This document shows positions 43,487-54,000 of a DNA stretch of 64,000 nt, piece after piece (the first letter of the stretch is position 1; each line of letters starts with the position of its first letter). The position numbers were made by a program, and so were the translations under genes. The DNA lies in the NCBI GenBank assembly GCA_024280295.1, contig JAJRQK010000035.1, forward strand, positions 1 through 64,000, read 5' to 3'. The notes beneath the pieces were generated by a model. It was not told where the DNA came from. It did not search any database and saw only the letters and a program-made list of their open reading frames with translations. The DNA is from Bacteroidota bacterium (lineage in GTDB: Bacteria > Bacteroidota > Bacteroidia > Flavobacteriales_D > Crocinitomicaceae).

Positions 43487-44383
43487 ATGAGTCACGACCA
43501 TCACCATCATAATCACGGAAGTAAAAACATTAAGATTGCCTTTTTTCTTAATCTTGGCTTCACTATTATTGAAATATTCGGTGGTATCTTCTTGAATAGT
43601 GTTGCAATTTTATCTGATGCCGTTCATGATTTGGGAGATAGTTTGTCACTCGGTTCGTCTTGGTATCTTCAAAATAAATCAAATAAGAAAGCGGATAAGA
43701 AATTCTCTTTTGGGTATAAGCGGTTATCTCTTCTAGGTGCATTAATAAATGGCGTCATTCTCGTTGGTGGATCAATCTATGTGATTTATGAGGCGGTGCA
43801 ACGAATAATTTCACCCGAAGCTTCAGATGCAAAGGGCATGATGTATTTTGCGTTTCTTGGAGTGGCTGTAAATGGTTATGCCGCCTGGAAAGTAAGTACT
43901 GGGAAGTCGATGAATGAACGAGTTTTATCTTGGCATCTTATAGAAGATATGCTAGGTTGGATTGCTATTCTTATTGTTTCTATTGTAATGCAGTTTACTG
44001 ATAATATGTACTTGGATCCCATCTTATCAATGGTAATTACTGCCTATATTCTTTACAATGTATTCAGGCGACTCTATGAAACTCTTTACTTATTTTTACA
44101 AGGTAATCCATCTGAAATTGACATATCAAAGCTAGAAACGGATATCCTTTCTACAGAAAATGTTCTTTCAATTCATCATCTTCATTCGTGGTCACTTGAT
44201 GGTGAACATCATGTTTTTAGTGTTCATGTGATTGTTGAGAACATTCATACCCTCAAAGAACTATCAATAACAAAGCAGAAATTGGAGGATCTGTTAGAGA
44301 GTTACCCATTCGACCATCATGTTATGCAATTAGAACTCGAAACTGATCATTGTGATTTAAGAGACAATAATCCTACCTATTGA
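43487..44383 (+). CDS. cation diffusion facilitator (Zn/Co/Cd efflux)
   Basis: A 298-residue CDF family transporter. It has a His-rich N-terminus (HDHHHHNHG), six helices, and the two intramembrane metal-site motifs: LSDAVHDLGDSLSLG in helix 2 and SWHLIEDMLGWIAIL in helix 5. The cytoplasmic C-terminal domain (about residues 208-298) has IHHLHSWSLDGEHHVFSVHV, typical of metal-sensing ferredoxin-like folds. It should export zinc and related ions by proton antiport. The site A His-Asp set suggests zinc, but the exact metal is not provable here. Confidence 0.9.
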   Translation: MSHDHHHHNHGSKNIKIAFFLNLGFTIIEIFGGIFLNSVAILSDAVHDLGDSLSLGSSWYLQNKSNKKADKKFSFGYKRLSLLGALINGVILVGGSIYVIYEAVQRIISPEASDAKGMMYFAFLGVAVNGYAAWKVSTGKSMNERVLSWHLIEDMLGWIAILIVSIVMQFTDNMYLDPILSMVITAYILYNVFRRLYETLYLFLQGNPSEIDISKLETDILSTENVLSIHHLHSWSLDGEHHVFSVHVIVENIHTLKELSITKQKLEDLLESYPFDHHVMQLELETDHCDLRDNNPTY

Positions 44384-44406
44384 GAACAGGTTGCAAATTA
44401 TGGAGA

Positions 44407-45297
44407 TCAGTCGTCTCCTCTCCAAATAATAACTTTCTTATCATCTGAAACAGAAACAAATCGATTTTCATCAAGTTTTCGAACTTTATTTACCGAATGT
44501 TTATGTCCACCTTCTCTACTATCAAGTCGTTGTTGAAACTCTAAATCGCTAGACCATATTTTGATTGTTTTATCTCGACTTGAAGTGACAATAGTATTTC
44601 CTTGATTGAGGATAATGATGCTATAAATTGCATAATTGTGTGCTGGAACATCTTTCTGTAAGGTTACTTTTTCAATGTCCCAAAGTTTTAGGTGTGCGTC
44701 TTTTCCTGCTGATATTAATTGATTGGAGTGTTTTGGATGATAGCAAACAGAATTTGCTCCATTTTTGTGAGCGTTCCATTTTTTGATTTCGTTAAAATAG
44801 GTTGACTCAATTATGCGAATTGTTTCATCTTGACAAGCAATCGCAAATTCTTTCCCATCTTCTGAAATTGCGATGTCTCGTATTTTACCTGAATCGAGTG
44901 GGAGATAGATAAGCAATTCAAATGTTGTGGTATTCCATATTGATAAATTTCCATCTGCATCTCCAACAATTAAATGATTTGTGTGATGATTCCACTTTAG
45001 AGAGAAAATTGCTTTGACATGCTGCGTAAAGTGTTTTACTTCTTTTCCAGCTTCTAGATCAAATATGTGTAAATCACCAGATGACAGACCCGCAACTAAA
45101 TAGTGCGATCCAATCAGTTCAAGTGCATATACTGAAGATTCAAACTTAATGGCAAATTCATCTTGGATTCCTTGGTCAACAAGCCAACGTGCTACATGCT
45201 TGTCTGTACTTCCAGTATAAACTCGATCATCTATCGTTTTACATGCATAAATGGCTCCCGCATGTCCTAGAATGGTTTTTACTTTCGAGAAAATCAT
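44407..45297 (-). CDS. WD40 repeat protein
   Basis: A 296-residue beta-propeller made of about seven WD40 repeats with no other domain and no signal peptide. Clear repeat ends include YTGSTDKHVARWLVD, IVGDADGNLSIWNTT, ISAGKDAHLKLWDIE, VTSSRDKTIKIWSSD and VSVSDDKKVIIWRGD. It is probably a cytoplasmic protein-interaction scaffold. It lies 6 bases after the ComA-like gene on the same strand, so the two form an operon. Confidence 0.88.
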   Translation of the reverse strand: MIFSKVKTILGHAGAIYACKTIDDRVYTGSTDKHVARWLVDQGIQDEFAIKFESSVYALELIGSHYLVAGLSSGDLHIFDLEAGKEVKHFTQHVKAIFSLKWNHHTNHLIVGDADGNLSIWNTTTFELLIYLPLDSGKIRDIAISEDGKEFAIACQDETIRIIESTYFNEIKKWNAHKNGANSVCYHPKHSNQLISAGKDAHLKLWDIEKVTLQKDVPAHNYAIYSIIILNQGNTIVTSSRDKTIKIWSSDLEFQQRLDSREGGHKHSVNKVRKLDENRFVSVSDDKKVIIWRGDD

Positions 45298-45303
45298 CAG
45301 AAA

Positions 45304-46140
45304 TTAATCCTCGTCTTCCTCCTCAGAATCAGCTAAATCTTCTTCTGAGTTAACCTGCTTCAGACGATCAGCATAATCAGCAGGCATAAAATCGAAGAAG
45401 GTATCGCCACGGAGTCCAAGACGTAGTGTTTCCAGCGGAATCATTTCGTTTGGTGCAATATTTCCAAGGTTTACATCAGAACCGAATAATTTAATGAACC
45501 AGACTTGTTGTTGCTTCTTAGGCGCTTCCCAAAGAATATCATTTGGATTAATTTTCGCAATAATTCGATTGATCAAAAGTGTGTGTGCAGTTCCATTTGG
45601 GCGAAAAACACCAACATTTCCTGATTCTCTTCCTTCTGCGATTACTTTCCAAGAGCCAGCTTGAAGCTCATTAGACATCATTTTAATCCATTTTGCTGGC
45701 GAAACGATAATTCCAGAGTCCTTCGATCCAACTTCAGACATAATCGTCCGATCTTTGGACATACTCTGGATAAGCTCACATTTTTCGTCATGATCTATAA
45801 TAATAGATCCATCAGAGATCTCTGCTAGTTCTAATCCGTATTTGTCAATTGTGCGGATATAATCATCTACCATTCCACGTGCATAGAATGCTTCGAAAAG
45901 CGTTCCTCCAAAGTATGGCTGGATTCCAGCAGACTTGTATAAGTTTACTTTATCTTGTAGGTTGTTGGTTACAAACGCAGTACCAAAACCAAGTTTTGCA
46001 ATGTCAGTGAGATGACCTGAGGATTCAATAAAATCCTCAACTTCTCTCAAGCTTAGACCTTTATCCATCATCATTGTTACTCCAGCTTTTCTAGGTTTTG
46101 CTGATCGTTTTGGAATGTGTGTTAATTCAAAGTTCTTCAT
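45304..46140 (-). CDS. phosphosulfolactate synthase (ComA) family protein
   Basis: A 278-residue protein of the ComA family (PF02679). Motifs: KPRKAGVTMMMDKGLSLREVE at the start in place of KPR..G.T...DKG, LELAEISDGSIIID, IMSEVGSKDSG and WKVIAEGRESGNVGVF, covering the TIM-barrel active site. ComA adds sulfite to phosphoenolpyruvate to give phosphosulfolactate. In archaea this starts coenzyme M synthesis; bacteria with ComA use sulfolactate differently, and in Bacteroidota a link to sulfonolipids or sulfolactate is conceivable but unproven. The last 20 residues are highly acidic. First gene of an operon with the WD40 protein. Confidence 0.85.
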   Translation of the reverse strand: MKNFELTHIPKRSAKPRKAGVTMMMDKGLSLREVEDFIESSGHLTDIAKLGFGTAFVTNNLQDKVNLYKSAGIQPYFGGTLFEAFYARGMVDDYIRTIDKYGLELAEISDGSIIIDHDEKCELIQSMSKDRTIMSEVGSKDSGIIVSPAKWIKMMSNELQAGSWKVIAEGRESGNVGVFRPNGTAHTLLINRIIAKINPNDILWEAPKKQQQVWFIKLFGSDVNLGNIAPNEMIPLETLRLGLRGDTFFDFMPADYADRLKQVNSEEDLADSEEEDED

Positions 46141-46238
46141 AGTGTTATTTCTTCATTTCGAAGGTAAATAAATGAACTACAAGGCTTTAATTTGGGGTTA
46201 TATGCTTGTGCTATTCAAAAAAAATATTACCATTGAAA

Positions 46239-47636
46239 CTAATCGCCCAAAAGTACAAATTCTTTAACGTTTTTCAAGGATGGATTGATTTCAAATAATT
46301 CTAATGCATGCGTCCGATCATTTTCAACGCAAATTTTAAACAATGCAATTGCATGATCCTTTTCGCCAAGTTCCCAAAACAAATGAATTTTCATCAAATC
46401 GATTTGATTATTCGCAGGATGCTCTTTTGAAAAATCGTCTAGGTATTTCATTGCAGATACAAGCGATTCTTTGGCTAATAAATTTAAATAATTAATTAGG
46501 CATTCACCATCATCTGGATCCAAAGAAAGTGATAGCAGATAATACTCTGTAGCTAACTCAAGTTCTTCTAGTTTTTCGTATGCTCCTGCTAGAACATGCA
46601 TTACACCTGAATTCTCTGGTGCAAGATCTGCTGCTTTTTGAATAAGAGCGAGCCCTTCTTTTGTCTTCCCTTCCAAATCTTCAATAATTCCTAGTCCAAG
46701 CCACCCTTCAGGAAGTAAAGGTGAAAGTTCAAGTGCGAGTTTGTAATAATGTCGAGCCAAATTGAGATCTCCTAATTGTTCATGACTTTCGCCGATATAG
46801 CAGAATGCCATTGGGTCATCGCCATCCAACTCTATTGATTTTAAAAAGCTCTCAATTGCCATCGTGTATTTTTCTACGGACAAATAGGCATTCCCAAGAT
46901 TAAAATAAACAGGACCAAAATCATCGTTGATAAGTACGCAATAGTCATAAGCCCAGATTGCCTGTTCAAATTCATCAATCTTCAAATAGGCATTACCTAG
47001 ATTATACCATGCGGTAAACGAATACGGATTCTCATCAATGAAATCAGAGTAACATTCAATGGATTTCGCATACTCACCTAATTGGTCATAGCAAAATGCA
47101 ATTTCATAAATAGCCCCTTCATTGTGTGGGTTTTTCTGAATTGCTTCTTCAAGAACTTTTAATGCCGACTTCCAATCACCCTTGTTTTCGTATTCTATAG
47201 CAAGGTCTAAATAGATCTCATCACGATCTTCAGGTTCTGCCTCTGTTAGTGCGGAACGGAAATACTTAATCGCATTCGGAGAATCTTCAAGTTGACTAAA
47301 AACCGATGCCTTCGATAAGAGTAACTCGAAAGATGGCATCCCCATGCGTTCGATTTGTGATAATAACTGTATTGCTTCCTTCAATTTTCCAAGTCCTGAA
47401 TAAGACTGAGCCTTGCGTAGTTTGAATATTGGATTAAATGAGAACTGAGAAAGTGCCTCCTCAGAAGCTGACAATGCTTTTGAATATTGACCGCCAATTA
47501 GTAGATGATCCACTAGTGCTTCCCATCGATCACTGTCAAGAAAACCAATCGATTCGCCGCTCAAAAATGCATCAAACCGTTGTAAATCCTCACTTAAATT
47601 TCCCTCAAAATAATCCTCTTCTTCGTCGTCAAACAT
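46239..47636 (-). CDS. tetratricopeptide repeat protein
   Basis: A 465-residue soluble protein composed of about eleven TPR units from residue 45 to the end, for example AIYEIAFCYDQLGEYAKSIE, AWYNLGNAYLKIDEFEQAIW and PVYFNLGNAYLSVEKYTMAI, each with the W/L-G-Y/A-A-P spacing of the family. It has an acidic N-terminus and no signal peptide or membrane helix. It probably acts as a scaffold; no partner is evident. The 98-base gap to the ComA-like gene holds no recognised signal. Confidence 0.88.
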   Translation of the reverse strand: MFDDEEEDYFEGNLSEDLQRFDAFLSGESIGFLDSDRWEALVDHLLIGGQYSKALSASEEALSQFSFNPIFKLRKAQSYSGLGKLKEAIQLLSQIERMGMPSFELLLSKASVFSQLEDSPNAIKYFRSALTEAEPEDRDEIYLDLAIEYENKGDWKSALKVLEEAIQKNPHNEGAIYEIAFCYDQLGEYAKSIECYSDFIDENPYSFTAWYNLGNAYLKIDEFEQAIWAYDYCVLINDDFGPVYFNLGNAYLSVEKYTMAIESFLKSIELDGDDPMAFCYIGESHEQLGDLNLARHYYKLALELSPLLPEGWLGLGIIEDLEGKTKEGLALIQKAADLAPENSGVMHVLAGAYEKLEELELATEYYLLSLSLDPDDGECLINYLNLLAKESLVSAMKYLDDFSKEHPANNQIDLMKIHLFWELGEKDHAIALFKICVENDRTHALELFEINPSLKNVKEFVLLGD

Positions 47637-47839
47637 TCAGTCAGTTTTGTTGTTAGCGTGCAACACAATAACTGTCAAGCGATCAACCTTCGGTTAAGAG
47701 CCTAAACTGATCGAAACAGTATGCTGCTTTCCTCACATTATTAAAGATACGGAAAAATAAATAAAAATATTAAATAGTAAATTTCTTTATGAACATGATT
47801 TCAACAAACTAGCATATTATGCACTCATAGAAATTTCTG

Positions 47840-47847
47840 TACTTTTG
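47840..47847 (+). promoter_or_regulatory. TACTTTTG promoter box
   Basis: TAnnTTTG match 21 bases before the ATG at 47869. Confidence 0.45.
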
Positions 47848-47868
47848 TTCTAGTATTCAATTTAATTC

Positions 47869-48759
47869 ATGCTAATGTTTCGTTCTTGCATTCTTTCCTT
47901 CTTATTGGTTATCCTAGGTTCGTGTTCATTAAATAAAGTATTTCTTCACCCGCATGTACTTCATATAGATGATGATTTCAGCACTTATGTAGAAGAGGTA
48001 AATGATACTTTAATGATGACCTTTACAGCGCAAAGAGCTCCAATTGTGTTGAATTCAAAAGGTGAGGTCCCTAAACTTTCTTACAATTTGGAGAATATCT
48101 TTTTCCCAAATTCAAATGGGAACACCTTGAATGCTTGGTTGTTCACCCCAAAGGATAATTTTAATGGACAAACTATCTATTTCCTCCATGGCAACGCTGG
48201 ACACTTAGTTTATCAGTTTAATTTTGCGACTCCATTTGTCAATGCAGGGTATCAAGTATTTATACAAGATTATAGTGGATTTGGATTTTCTGGAGGTAAA
48301 GCAACACGAAAACATGTATATCAAGATGGTCAAGATGGCTTTGATTATTTATTGAGTCGAGAGGATGTAAATTATAATAAGTTGTTAATCTACGGACAAT
48401 CCTTAGGTGGGCATTTAGCTTCTGTTATTGCCACTGATAATCAAGATAAGATTGATGCTCTCATTATTGAAGGTGCTTTTTCATCACACAAAGATATTGC
48501 TGCCAGTAGTGTTCCTGTTCTTGGTCGAATATTTACGCGTGAGATTTATAGTGCAGAGAAATCTCTCCCAAATTTTCATAAGCCGATTTTGATTATTCAC
48601 AGTACAGAAGATAAGCGGATTCCTTATTCACACGGAGAACGACTTTTAGAAGTAGCGAACGAACCAAAGGAGCTTTACACGATTAAGAAAAAGCATATTC
48701 GTGGACCGATTTATTATGCCGATGAGATTGTTGCTAAAATGAAAAAAATGGTAGAATAG
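47869..48759 (+). CDS. alpha/beta hydrolase lipoprotein
   Basis: A 296-residue lipoprotein (lipobox VILGSC, Cys19; a second ATG two codons in is also possible). The hydrolase core has IYFLHGNAGHLVYQF (oxyanion loop), VFIQDYSGFGFSGGKA, the nucleophile elbow IYGQSLGGHLAS, an acid in LIIHSTEDKRIPYSHG and a C-terminal His in KKHIRGPIYY. This pattern is that of the BEM46/ABHD13-like membrane-associated hydrolases. It probably acts as an esterase or peptidase facing the periplasm; the substrate is unknown. Confidence 0.83.
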   Translation: MLMFRSCILSFLLVILGSCSLNKVFLHPHVLHIDDDFSTYVEEVNDTLMMTFTAQRAPIVLNSKGEVPKLSYNLENIFFPNSNGNTLNAWLFTPKDNFNGQTIYFLHGNAGHLVYQFNFATPFVNAGYQVFIQDYSGFGFSGGKATRKHVYQDGQDGFDYLLSREDVNYNKLLIYGQSLGGHLASVIATDNQDKIDALIIEGAFSSHKDIAASSVPVLGRIFTREIYSAEKSLPNFHKPILIIHSTEDKRIPYSHGERLLEVANEPKELYTIKKKHIRGPIYYADEIVAKMKKMVE

Positions 48760-48782
48760 GGTAGTGGATTGCAAATTTCGAC

Positions 48783-49571
48783 TTAATTCTTCATCACTCG
48801 TAGTAGTGCAAAGCCTGTCGAGAAAATATACATACCTGAACTTAAGTTTTGTAAATCTACTTCAATCTCATTTTTGCCCTTGTTTGTGATAAGTACAAAA
48901 CGTGTGACATCTTGCCCAATACTATTGAATATTTGAAGTGATTCTAGATTATCACCTATTAGAGTTACTGTATGATTTGTCGGATTCGGAAAAGCAACAA
49001 TTTCTGCTATATTATTTTCAAAGTAGACAGGACGGACGTTTGAATAAACATAAGCACCATCAAAATCTGTTTGTTTTAGTCGGTAATAGGATATACCTGG
49101 TAGTGGAGATAGATCAAAGGTGACATAATTTAAGTGCATGACTGAATTTCCTGCGGCATCAATCGTTGCAATTTCTTTCCAGTTGAGTTGTTTTAAGGAA
49201 CGCTCAATAGTGAAATAGTCATTGTTTAATTCAGTGATAGTTTCCCAATTTAATCGAACCTTCCTTTTTTCAGCAGTAGCATCAAAGTTGATCAATTCAA
49301 TCGGTAGAACAACAAGGCAAGAAGCGAAAATAAAATTAGTTCCGCTTCCCGTTGAGCCAAAATAAGCTGTGCTATTACAGTATGACACTTCGGAGAATTT
49401 AGCCCCACTATTTCCTGAAACTGAAGCTTGATATGATACGGTTAAGTTGTTGGAATCGCATAAACTGACTTCAGCATAACTGCTACCATTGCCCACTCCT
49501 CCCTGAAACCAACCTTGTGCTTGTGAGTATTGAGTGATAACCAAAAGTAGTATGATAACAACTTCTCTCAT
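48783..49571 (-). CDS. small T9SS type A sorted protein
   Basis: A 262-residue secreted protein with a signal peptide (MREVVIILLLVITQYSQAQ). The first 90 residues, with four or five cysteines, match no family I know. The centre has LPIELINFDATAEKRKVRLNW and FTIERSLKQLNWKEI, a fibronectin-like spacer often found before the sorting domain, and the end is a type A T9SS domain (EIVAFPNPTNHTVTLIG, LQIFNSIGQDV, VDLQNLSSGMYIF). Last gene of a three-gene operon; its ATG overlaps the stop of the SUMF1-like gene (ATGA, 49568-49571). Confidence 0.82.
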   Translation of the reverse strand: MREVVIILLLVITQYSQAQGWFQGGVGNGSSYAEVSLCDSNNLTVSYQASVSGNSGAKFSEVSYCNSTAYFGSTGSGTNFIFASCLVVLPIELINFDATAEKRKVRLNWETITELNNDYFTIERSLKQLNWKEIATIDAAGNSVMHLNYVTFDLSPLPGISYYRLKQTDFDGAYVYSNVRPVYFENNIAEIVAFPNPTNHTVTLIGDNLESLQIFNSIGQDVTRFVLITNKGKNEIEVDLQNLSSGMYIFSTGFALLRVMKN

Positions 49572-50974
49572 CGAATCCCTCTTCCTCCACGAGGAGCTGA
49601 CCTCAAATAAAAAGTTGTTGAATAGTAATCGATTCTATTCGAGGTGTATAGCTGAACATTCCCAGCTGCATAACTTCCTCCTCGTTCTGTTATTCCTAGG
49701 GATGCGTTTGAAGCAACACTTGGCCAAGTAGGTGGATTTGCATTTCCTGCTGTTGGGGCATTGGTGAGATAACCATCACCATGGGTTGGTGTAAATGAGC
49801 GTCCTTCAAGATGGTACACATTAATACACATCTCTTGAAGATTACCAGTCATCTCCATAACACCATAGTAGGTTGCTCCTGATTGAAGTCTATTTGATGT
49901 TGGTGATCCAGCAAAACCACTCCTCATTGGACCTAATATGATATTGTTATTATAGTTAGCTTTACCTGATCCTATAGGGGCAATCGTTCCATTTGCTTCT
50001 GTTGCTGTACCATCATTTATAACGGAAAGAACATCTGTTATAACATTTGTTCCCCATGCGTATTCGTTTGCAACAGGATTACTTGGTCCACGACATATTT
50101 TTTCATATTCAGTTTCAGTCATTGGTCGTAGGGCTGACCAATCTAGGTAAGCAACTAAATCTTGCCAACTTAACCTACCCATAGCTCGATAGGGTGATAA
50201 AGCAGTGTAGTTTGGCCACGATCCGCCAACATTAATTCGATTGGCTGTTGCAATGAGTACTCTAGCTGAAGCTTGATCCACTGCAAGGGTATTTAAGAAT
50301 GATATCCATTGTCCTTGAGATATTTCATACTTCATTACATACATACTATCATATCCTAAAGGATATGCCGCAGGGATTGAGACTGGAACTGTTGCAGGGA
50401 TTATCGAATTAATATTTCCAGCTGCCGTTCCTTTAGTTAAAGCGCCATCATTTGTAACGAATAGGGGAGAGTTGGTCGTACTCCCATCTTTAAACGAAAA
50501 AGATGAAATACCATCTCCTAAGTAGAATGATCCAGTTGGTATATAGACCATCTCAATACCAAAAACTCTAAAGTCATAGCTTGCATTATTTGCTGGAGTT
50601 GAAATTTTCAAGCGAATAGTGACTGTTGTAATTGATCCACTTCCCACTGAACCTGCTCTAACCATAATTCCTTTGCCGTCCAACAAATAATCATGAATCT
50701 CAAGAGGAACTGCTGCAAAGTGATCCGCATAAGTTGTGCTAAACTCAACATGATTCCATGCACCAGTTGATGCACAGTCACGGTACTTCGCGAATAGATA
50801 TATGGCATCCCAATTAGTTGGTGCAGAATTGGTTCTCCACGAATTATCCCAACTTAACGTAAAAACCAATTCGTTGGAAGCATTAACCGTTGGTATTCCT
50901 ATTTGCAAATTATTAGCAGTTGTGCCAAAGGAAGCCATTAATGTGATGAGAAATATTAATAAATAATGTTTCAT
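49568..50974 (-). CDS. secreted SUMF1/FGE-sulfatase-like domain protein
   Basis: A 468-residue protein with a signal peptide (MKHYLLIFLITLMASFGTTA). Residues 25-145 form a beta domain (SWDNSWRTNSAPTNWDAIYL), and residues 150-468 resemble the formylglycine-generating-enzyme domain (PF03781): VYIPTGSFYLGDG, YVMKYEISQGQWISFLNTL, YRAMGRLSWQDLVAYLDWSA, LRPMTETEYEKICRGP, GVMEMTGNLQEMCIN and ERGGSYA...YLRSAPRGGRGIR. The Cys pair used by true FGE at the C-terminus is not evident, so it is probably a ligand-binding or structural relative. It follows the large T9SS protein after 40 bases. Confidence 0.83.
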   Translation of the reverse strand: MKHYLLIFLITLMASFGTTANNLQIGIPTVNASNELVFTLSWDNSWRTNSAPTNWDAIYLFAKYRDCASTGAWNHVEFSTTYADHFAAVPLEIHDYLLDGKGIMVRAGSVGSGSITTVTIRLKISTPANNASYDFRVFGIEMVYIPTGSFYLGDGISSFSFKDGSTTNSPLFVTNDGALTKGTAAGNINSIIPATVPVSIPAAYPLGYDSMYVMKYEISQGQWISFLNTLAVDQASARVLIATANRINVGGSWPNYTALSPYRAMGRLSWQDLVAYLDWSALRPMTETEYEKICRGPSNPVANEYAWGTNVITDVLSVINDGTATEANGTIAPIGSGKANYNNNIILGPMRSGFAGSPTSNRLQSGATYYGVMEMTGNLQEMCINVYHLEGRSFTPTHGDGYLTNAPTAGNANPPTWPSVASNASLGITERGGSYAAGNVQLYTSNRIDYYSTTFYLRSAPRGGRGIR

Positions 50975-51014
50975 GGAGACTAGTTGTTTTTTGTTTTTAT
51001 TCCAACTTTGAAAA

Positions 51015-54000
51015 TTATTTTTTGATTATCCTCGTTTGATAAATTTCATCGCCAGAGATCATTACTAGAAAATAGATTGCTGGTTTAAGTTCCGAAATAT
51101 CGAGAGTGTTTGTATGCTTTGATTGGTAAACTACTCTACCATTTAGATCCAAAATTTCAATTGAATTGACGATAATTCCGTTAAAATCAATCTTCAAAAG
51201 ATCAATTGCGGGGTTGGGATAGATGCGAATCGTTTCCATTCCATGAAGTGGAACAGCTAAACTTTCTTCGATTGTTACATCAAAAGTAGAACTTGAAGGG
51301 CAATTCCCATTTGTTGTGTAAATAACTTGGTAAGGGCCTCCAATTAGGCTAGCTACTAAATCTATTTCACCAGTTGTTAAGTTAAGGCTTACATTTCCTG
51401 TACTTTCCGAAAATGATCCTCCTGTTAGACCAGTAATAGTTGGAATCGGATTAGAATCTGTACTGAAATAAGTAGACTGATCATAATTAAACGAAGGATC
51501 ATCCATCGCTATGATTTCAATCTGAAAAGTAGAAGAAGCTGAGATGCATCCACCTGATGCTGCTATGAAATTCGTTACTGTATAAATAGTTGGTATACTT
51601 GTCATCGGGTCTATTTCTCCTGTTGAAGGATTGATACTTAACCCAGATGGCGTTGCAGAAAAGACTCCTCCGCTGGTTCCTACTCCAAATTGTGGAAATG
51701 ATGCAAGATCGCTTTTGCAATAAGTGGATTGTACATAAGAGAATGTGGCATCTGGAGAATCAGTGATTACAATGTTGAAGTCCAATGAGTTTGGGCAGTT
51801 TCCATTGGTGAGGTAGGATATTGTATAATTTCCAATTCCACTTGCAGGAATATCAATCTCACCCGTGGATGCATTGATCACAATTCCATTGTTTCCAGAG
51901 AAAACCCCACCATTTAGACCTGATATTGACGGAATAGGGTTAGCTCCAGAAAGACAGAATGTTCCTGATGGATATGAGAATGATGCATCATCTAATTCGT
52001 TAATCGTAATTGAGGAACTCGTGGAGTCAGGACAAATTCCACTTGTTAGGTATTTGATCGTGTAAGTATTAGGTATGCTAGTTGTCAAGTTTAACTCACC
52101 TGTAAGAGGATTAATAACTAATCCAGCTGGAAGCGAAGTGAAAGTACCACCTAGTGTTCCCATTATTGAAGGGACAGTATTCGTTTCACCTTGGCAATAG
52201 TTACTTACTGGATAGCCTACCAGTGCAAAATCCTCAGATGTGATAGTCATACTTATTTGTGATGAAGTTGGGCATACTCCATTCGTTTGGTAGCCAATTT
52301 GGTAAGTGTTTGGGATGCTCAAGGAGAAGTTGATTTCCCCCGTTGAAGGATTGATTGATAGCCCAGCAGGAATTGCCGAGAACATTCCGCCTAAAGTTCC
52401 ACTAATCACAGGGACTGTATTCGCATCATTTTCACAATAATTCAAGGAAGCAAAAGTGAATCCTGCATTGTCAACGGCACTAATAGTAATTGTACCAGTA
52501 ATAGAATCAGGACATATACCATTTGTTAAGTATTTAATAGTGTAAACTGCTGGTGTGCTTATAGAGACATCAATTTCCCCCGTTGAGCTATTGATCACTA
52601 ATCCCATAGGACTCGCCGAAAAAGTACCTCCTATCGTTCCAGAAATCGAAGGAATAGGATCTATTTCATTTTGACAATAGTTGATTGCTGAATATGTTAT
52701 TGAAGCAATATCTCCACCTAAGACATTCATACTTACTTGTGAAGATTCAGAGCAAACTCCATTCGTTTGGTAGTTGACCAAGTAGTTATTTGTTGCACTC
52801 AAGGAGAAGTTGATTTCCCCCGTTGAAGGATTGATTGATAGCCCAGCAGGAGTTGCCGAGAAAGTTCCACCTGCTGTACCTGTAATTACTGGTGATGTAT
52901 TCGACTCATTTTCACAATAATTTATAGAAGTATATGAAAAACTCGCATTTTCTTGTGCCCCTATAGAAAGTCCAAAATCAAGTGTGTCTGGACATGATCC
53001 TCCAGTAATATATGTAATAATATATGGCCCTTGTGTGCTTAGAGACAAATCAATGGTTCCCGATGTAGCATTCATTGTGAGTCCACTTGGTGAAGATGTG
53101 AAATTACCTCCAGCTGCGCCTGTAATAGTTGGTGTTGGATTTATTCCATTTTGACAATAAGTGTTAGCTGTGTAAGAATAGCTAGCATCCTCTTGTGGCT
53201 GTATACTTGTTATGTTGGTCGTAGCAACAGGAATAGAACGACATCCTGTTTGCGTGTCTAAAAGTGATAAATCATAATTGCCATTTCCTTGCGTGAGGTA
53301 AAAATTGTAATCGAGGTCATCAAATGTTTGCTGTACACCATTATAGTACCAATTAAATCTGAAATCTGGTCCAGTATTTAATGATTGTAAATAGCCTTGA
53401 TCATTCAGGCAATTTCCTACAAAATTATTCACGATATAAGTATCTATTGTGCGGTAGCCGTTAAAATTGAAGGCAACATCAACAGTACATCCATTTCCAG
53501 CATCAACTGTCATACCTAAATTTATAGGAGTAGTGATACCATTTCCTCCCCAGATATAAATTGAATCGGCATTAATTCCAAAAGGGTTATTCCACCATGA
53601 ATAAGCAGTAGCATATTCGCTAGAAATGTTAAAAAAGACGGTATCATTAGCACAAACACTATTTGACCAATTTAAACCTGTCATTGTAGCATTAACCTCA
53701 GGAGGAATGCACACACGGTGTGTCATTGTAGAGTCAGCAACTTTAAATGCGGATATGGTAAACGTGTTGTTGTCAGTGAGTCGCATTTTGGGATTACTTG
53801 ACTGAGAATGTGTTAAGTAAGTGAAATCAACCCAGTTATATGAATTGTTAATTAGCTTTCTGCGCTGAACTCGGATGGAGTCACCTGCAAAGGTTGAGCA
53901 TAGATAGAGACTGGTATCACTTCCAAGTTGAATGTCAGTATAAACAATACTAATGGTAGATGACAATTCGTTTCCGACCGCATCAAAAACCTTAATTGAG

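Noticed and set aside
44402-44418. Inverted repeat GGAGA/TCTCC between the convergent CDF and WD40 genes
   Set aside because: A five-pair stem overlapping the WD40 stop with no T run; likely incidental.
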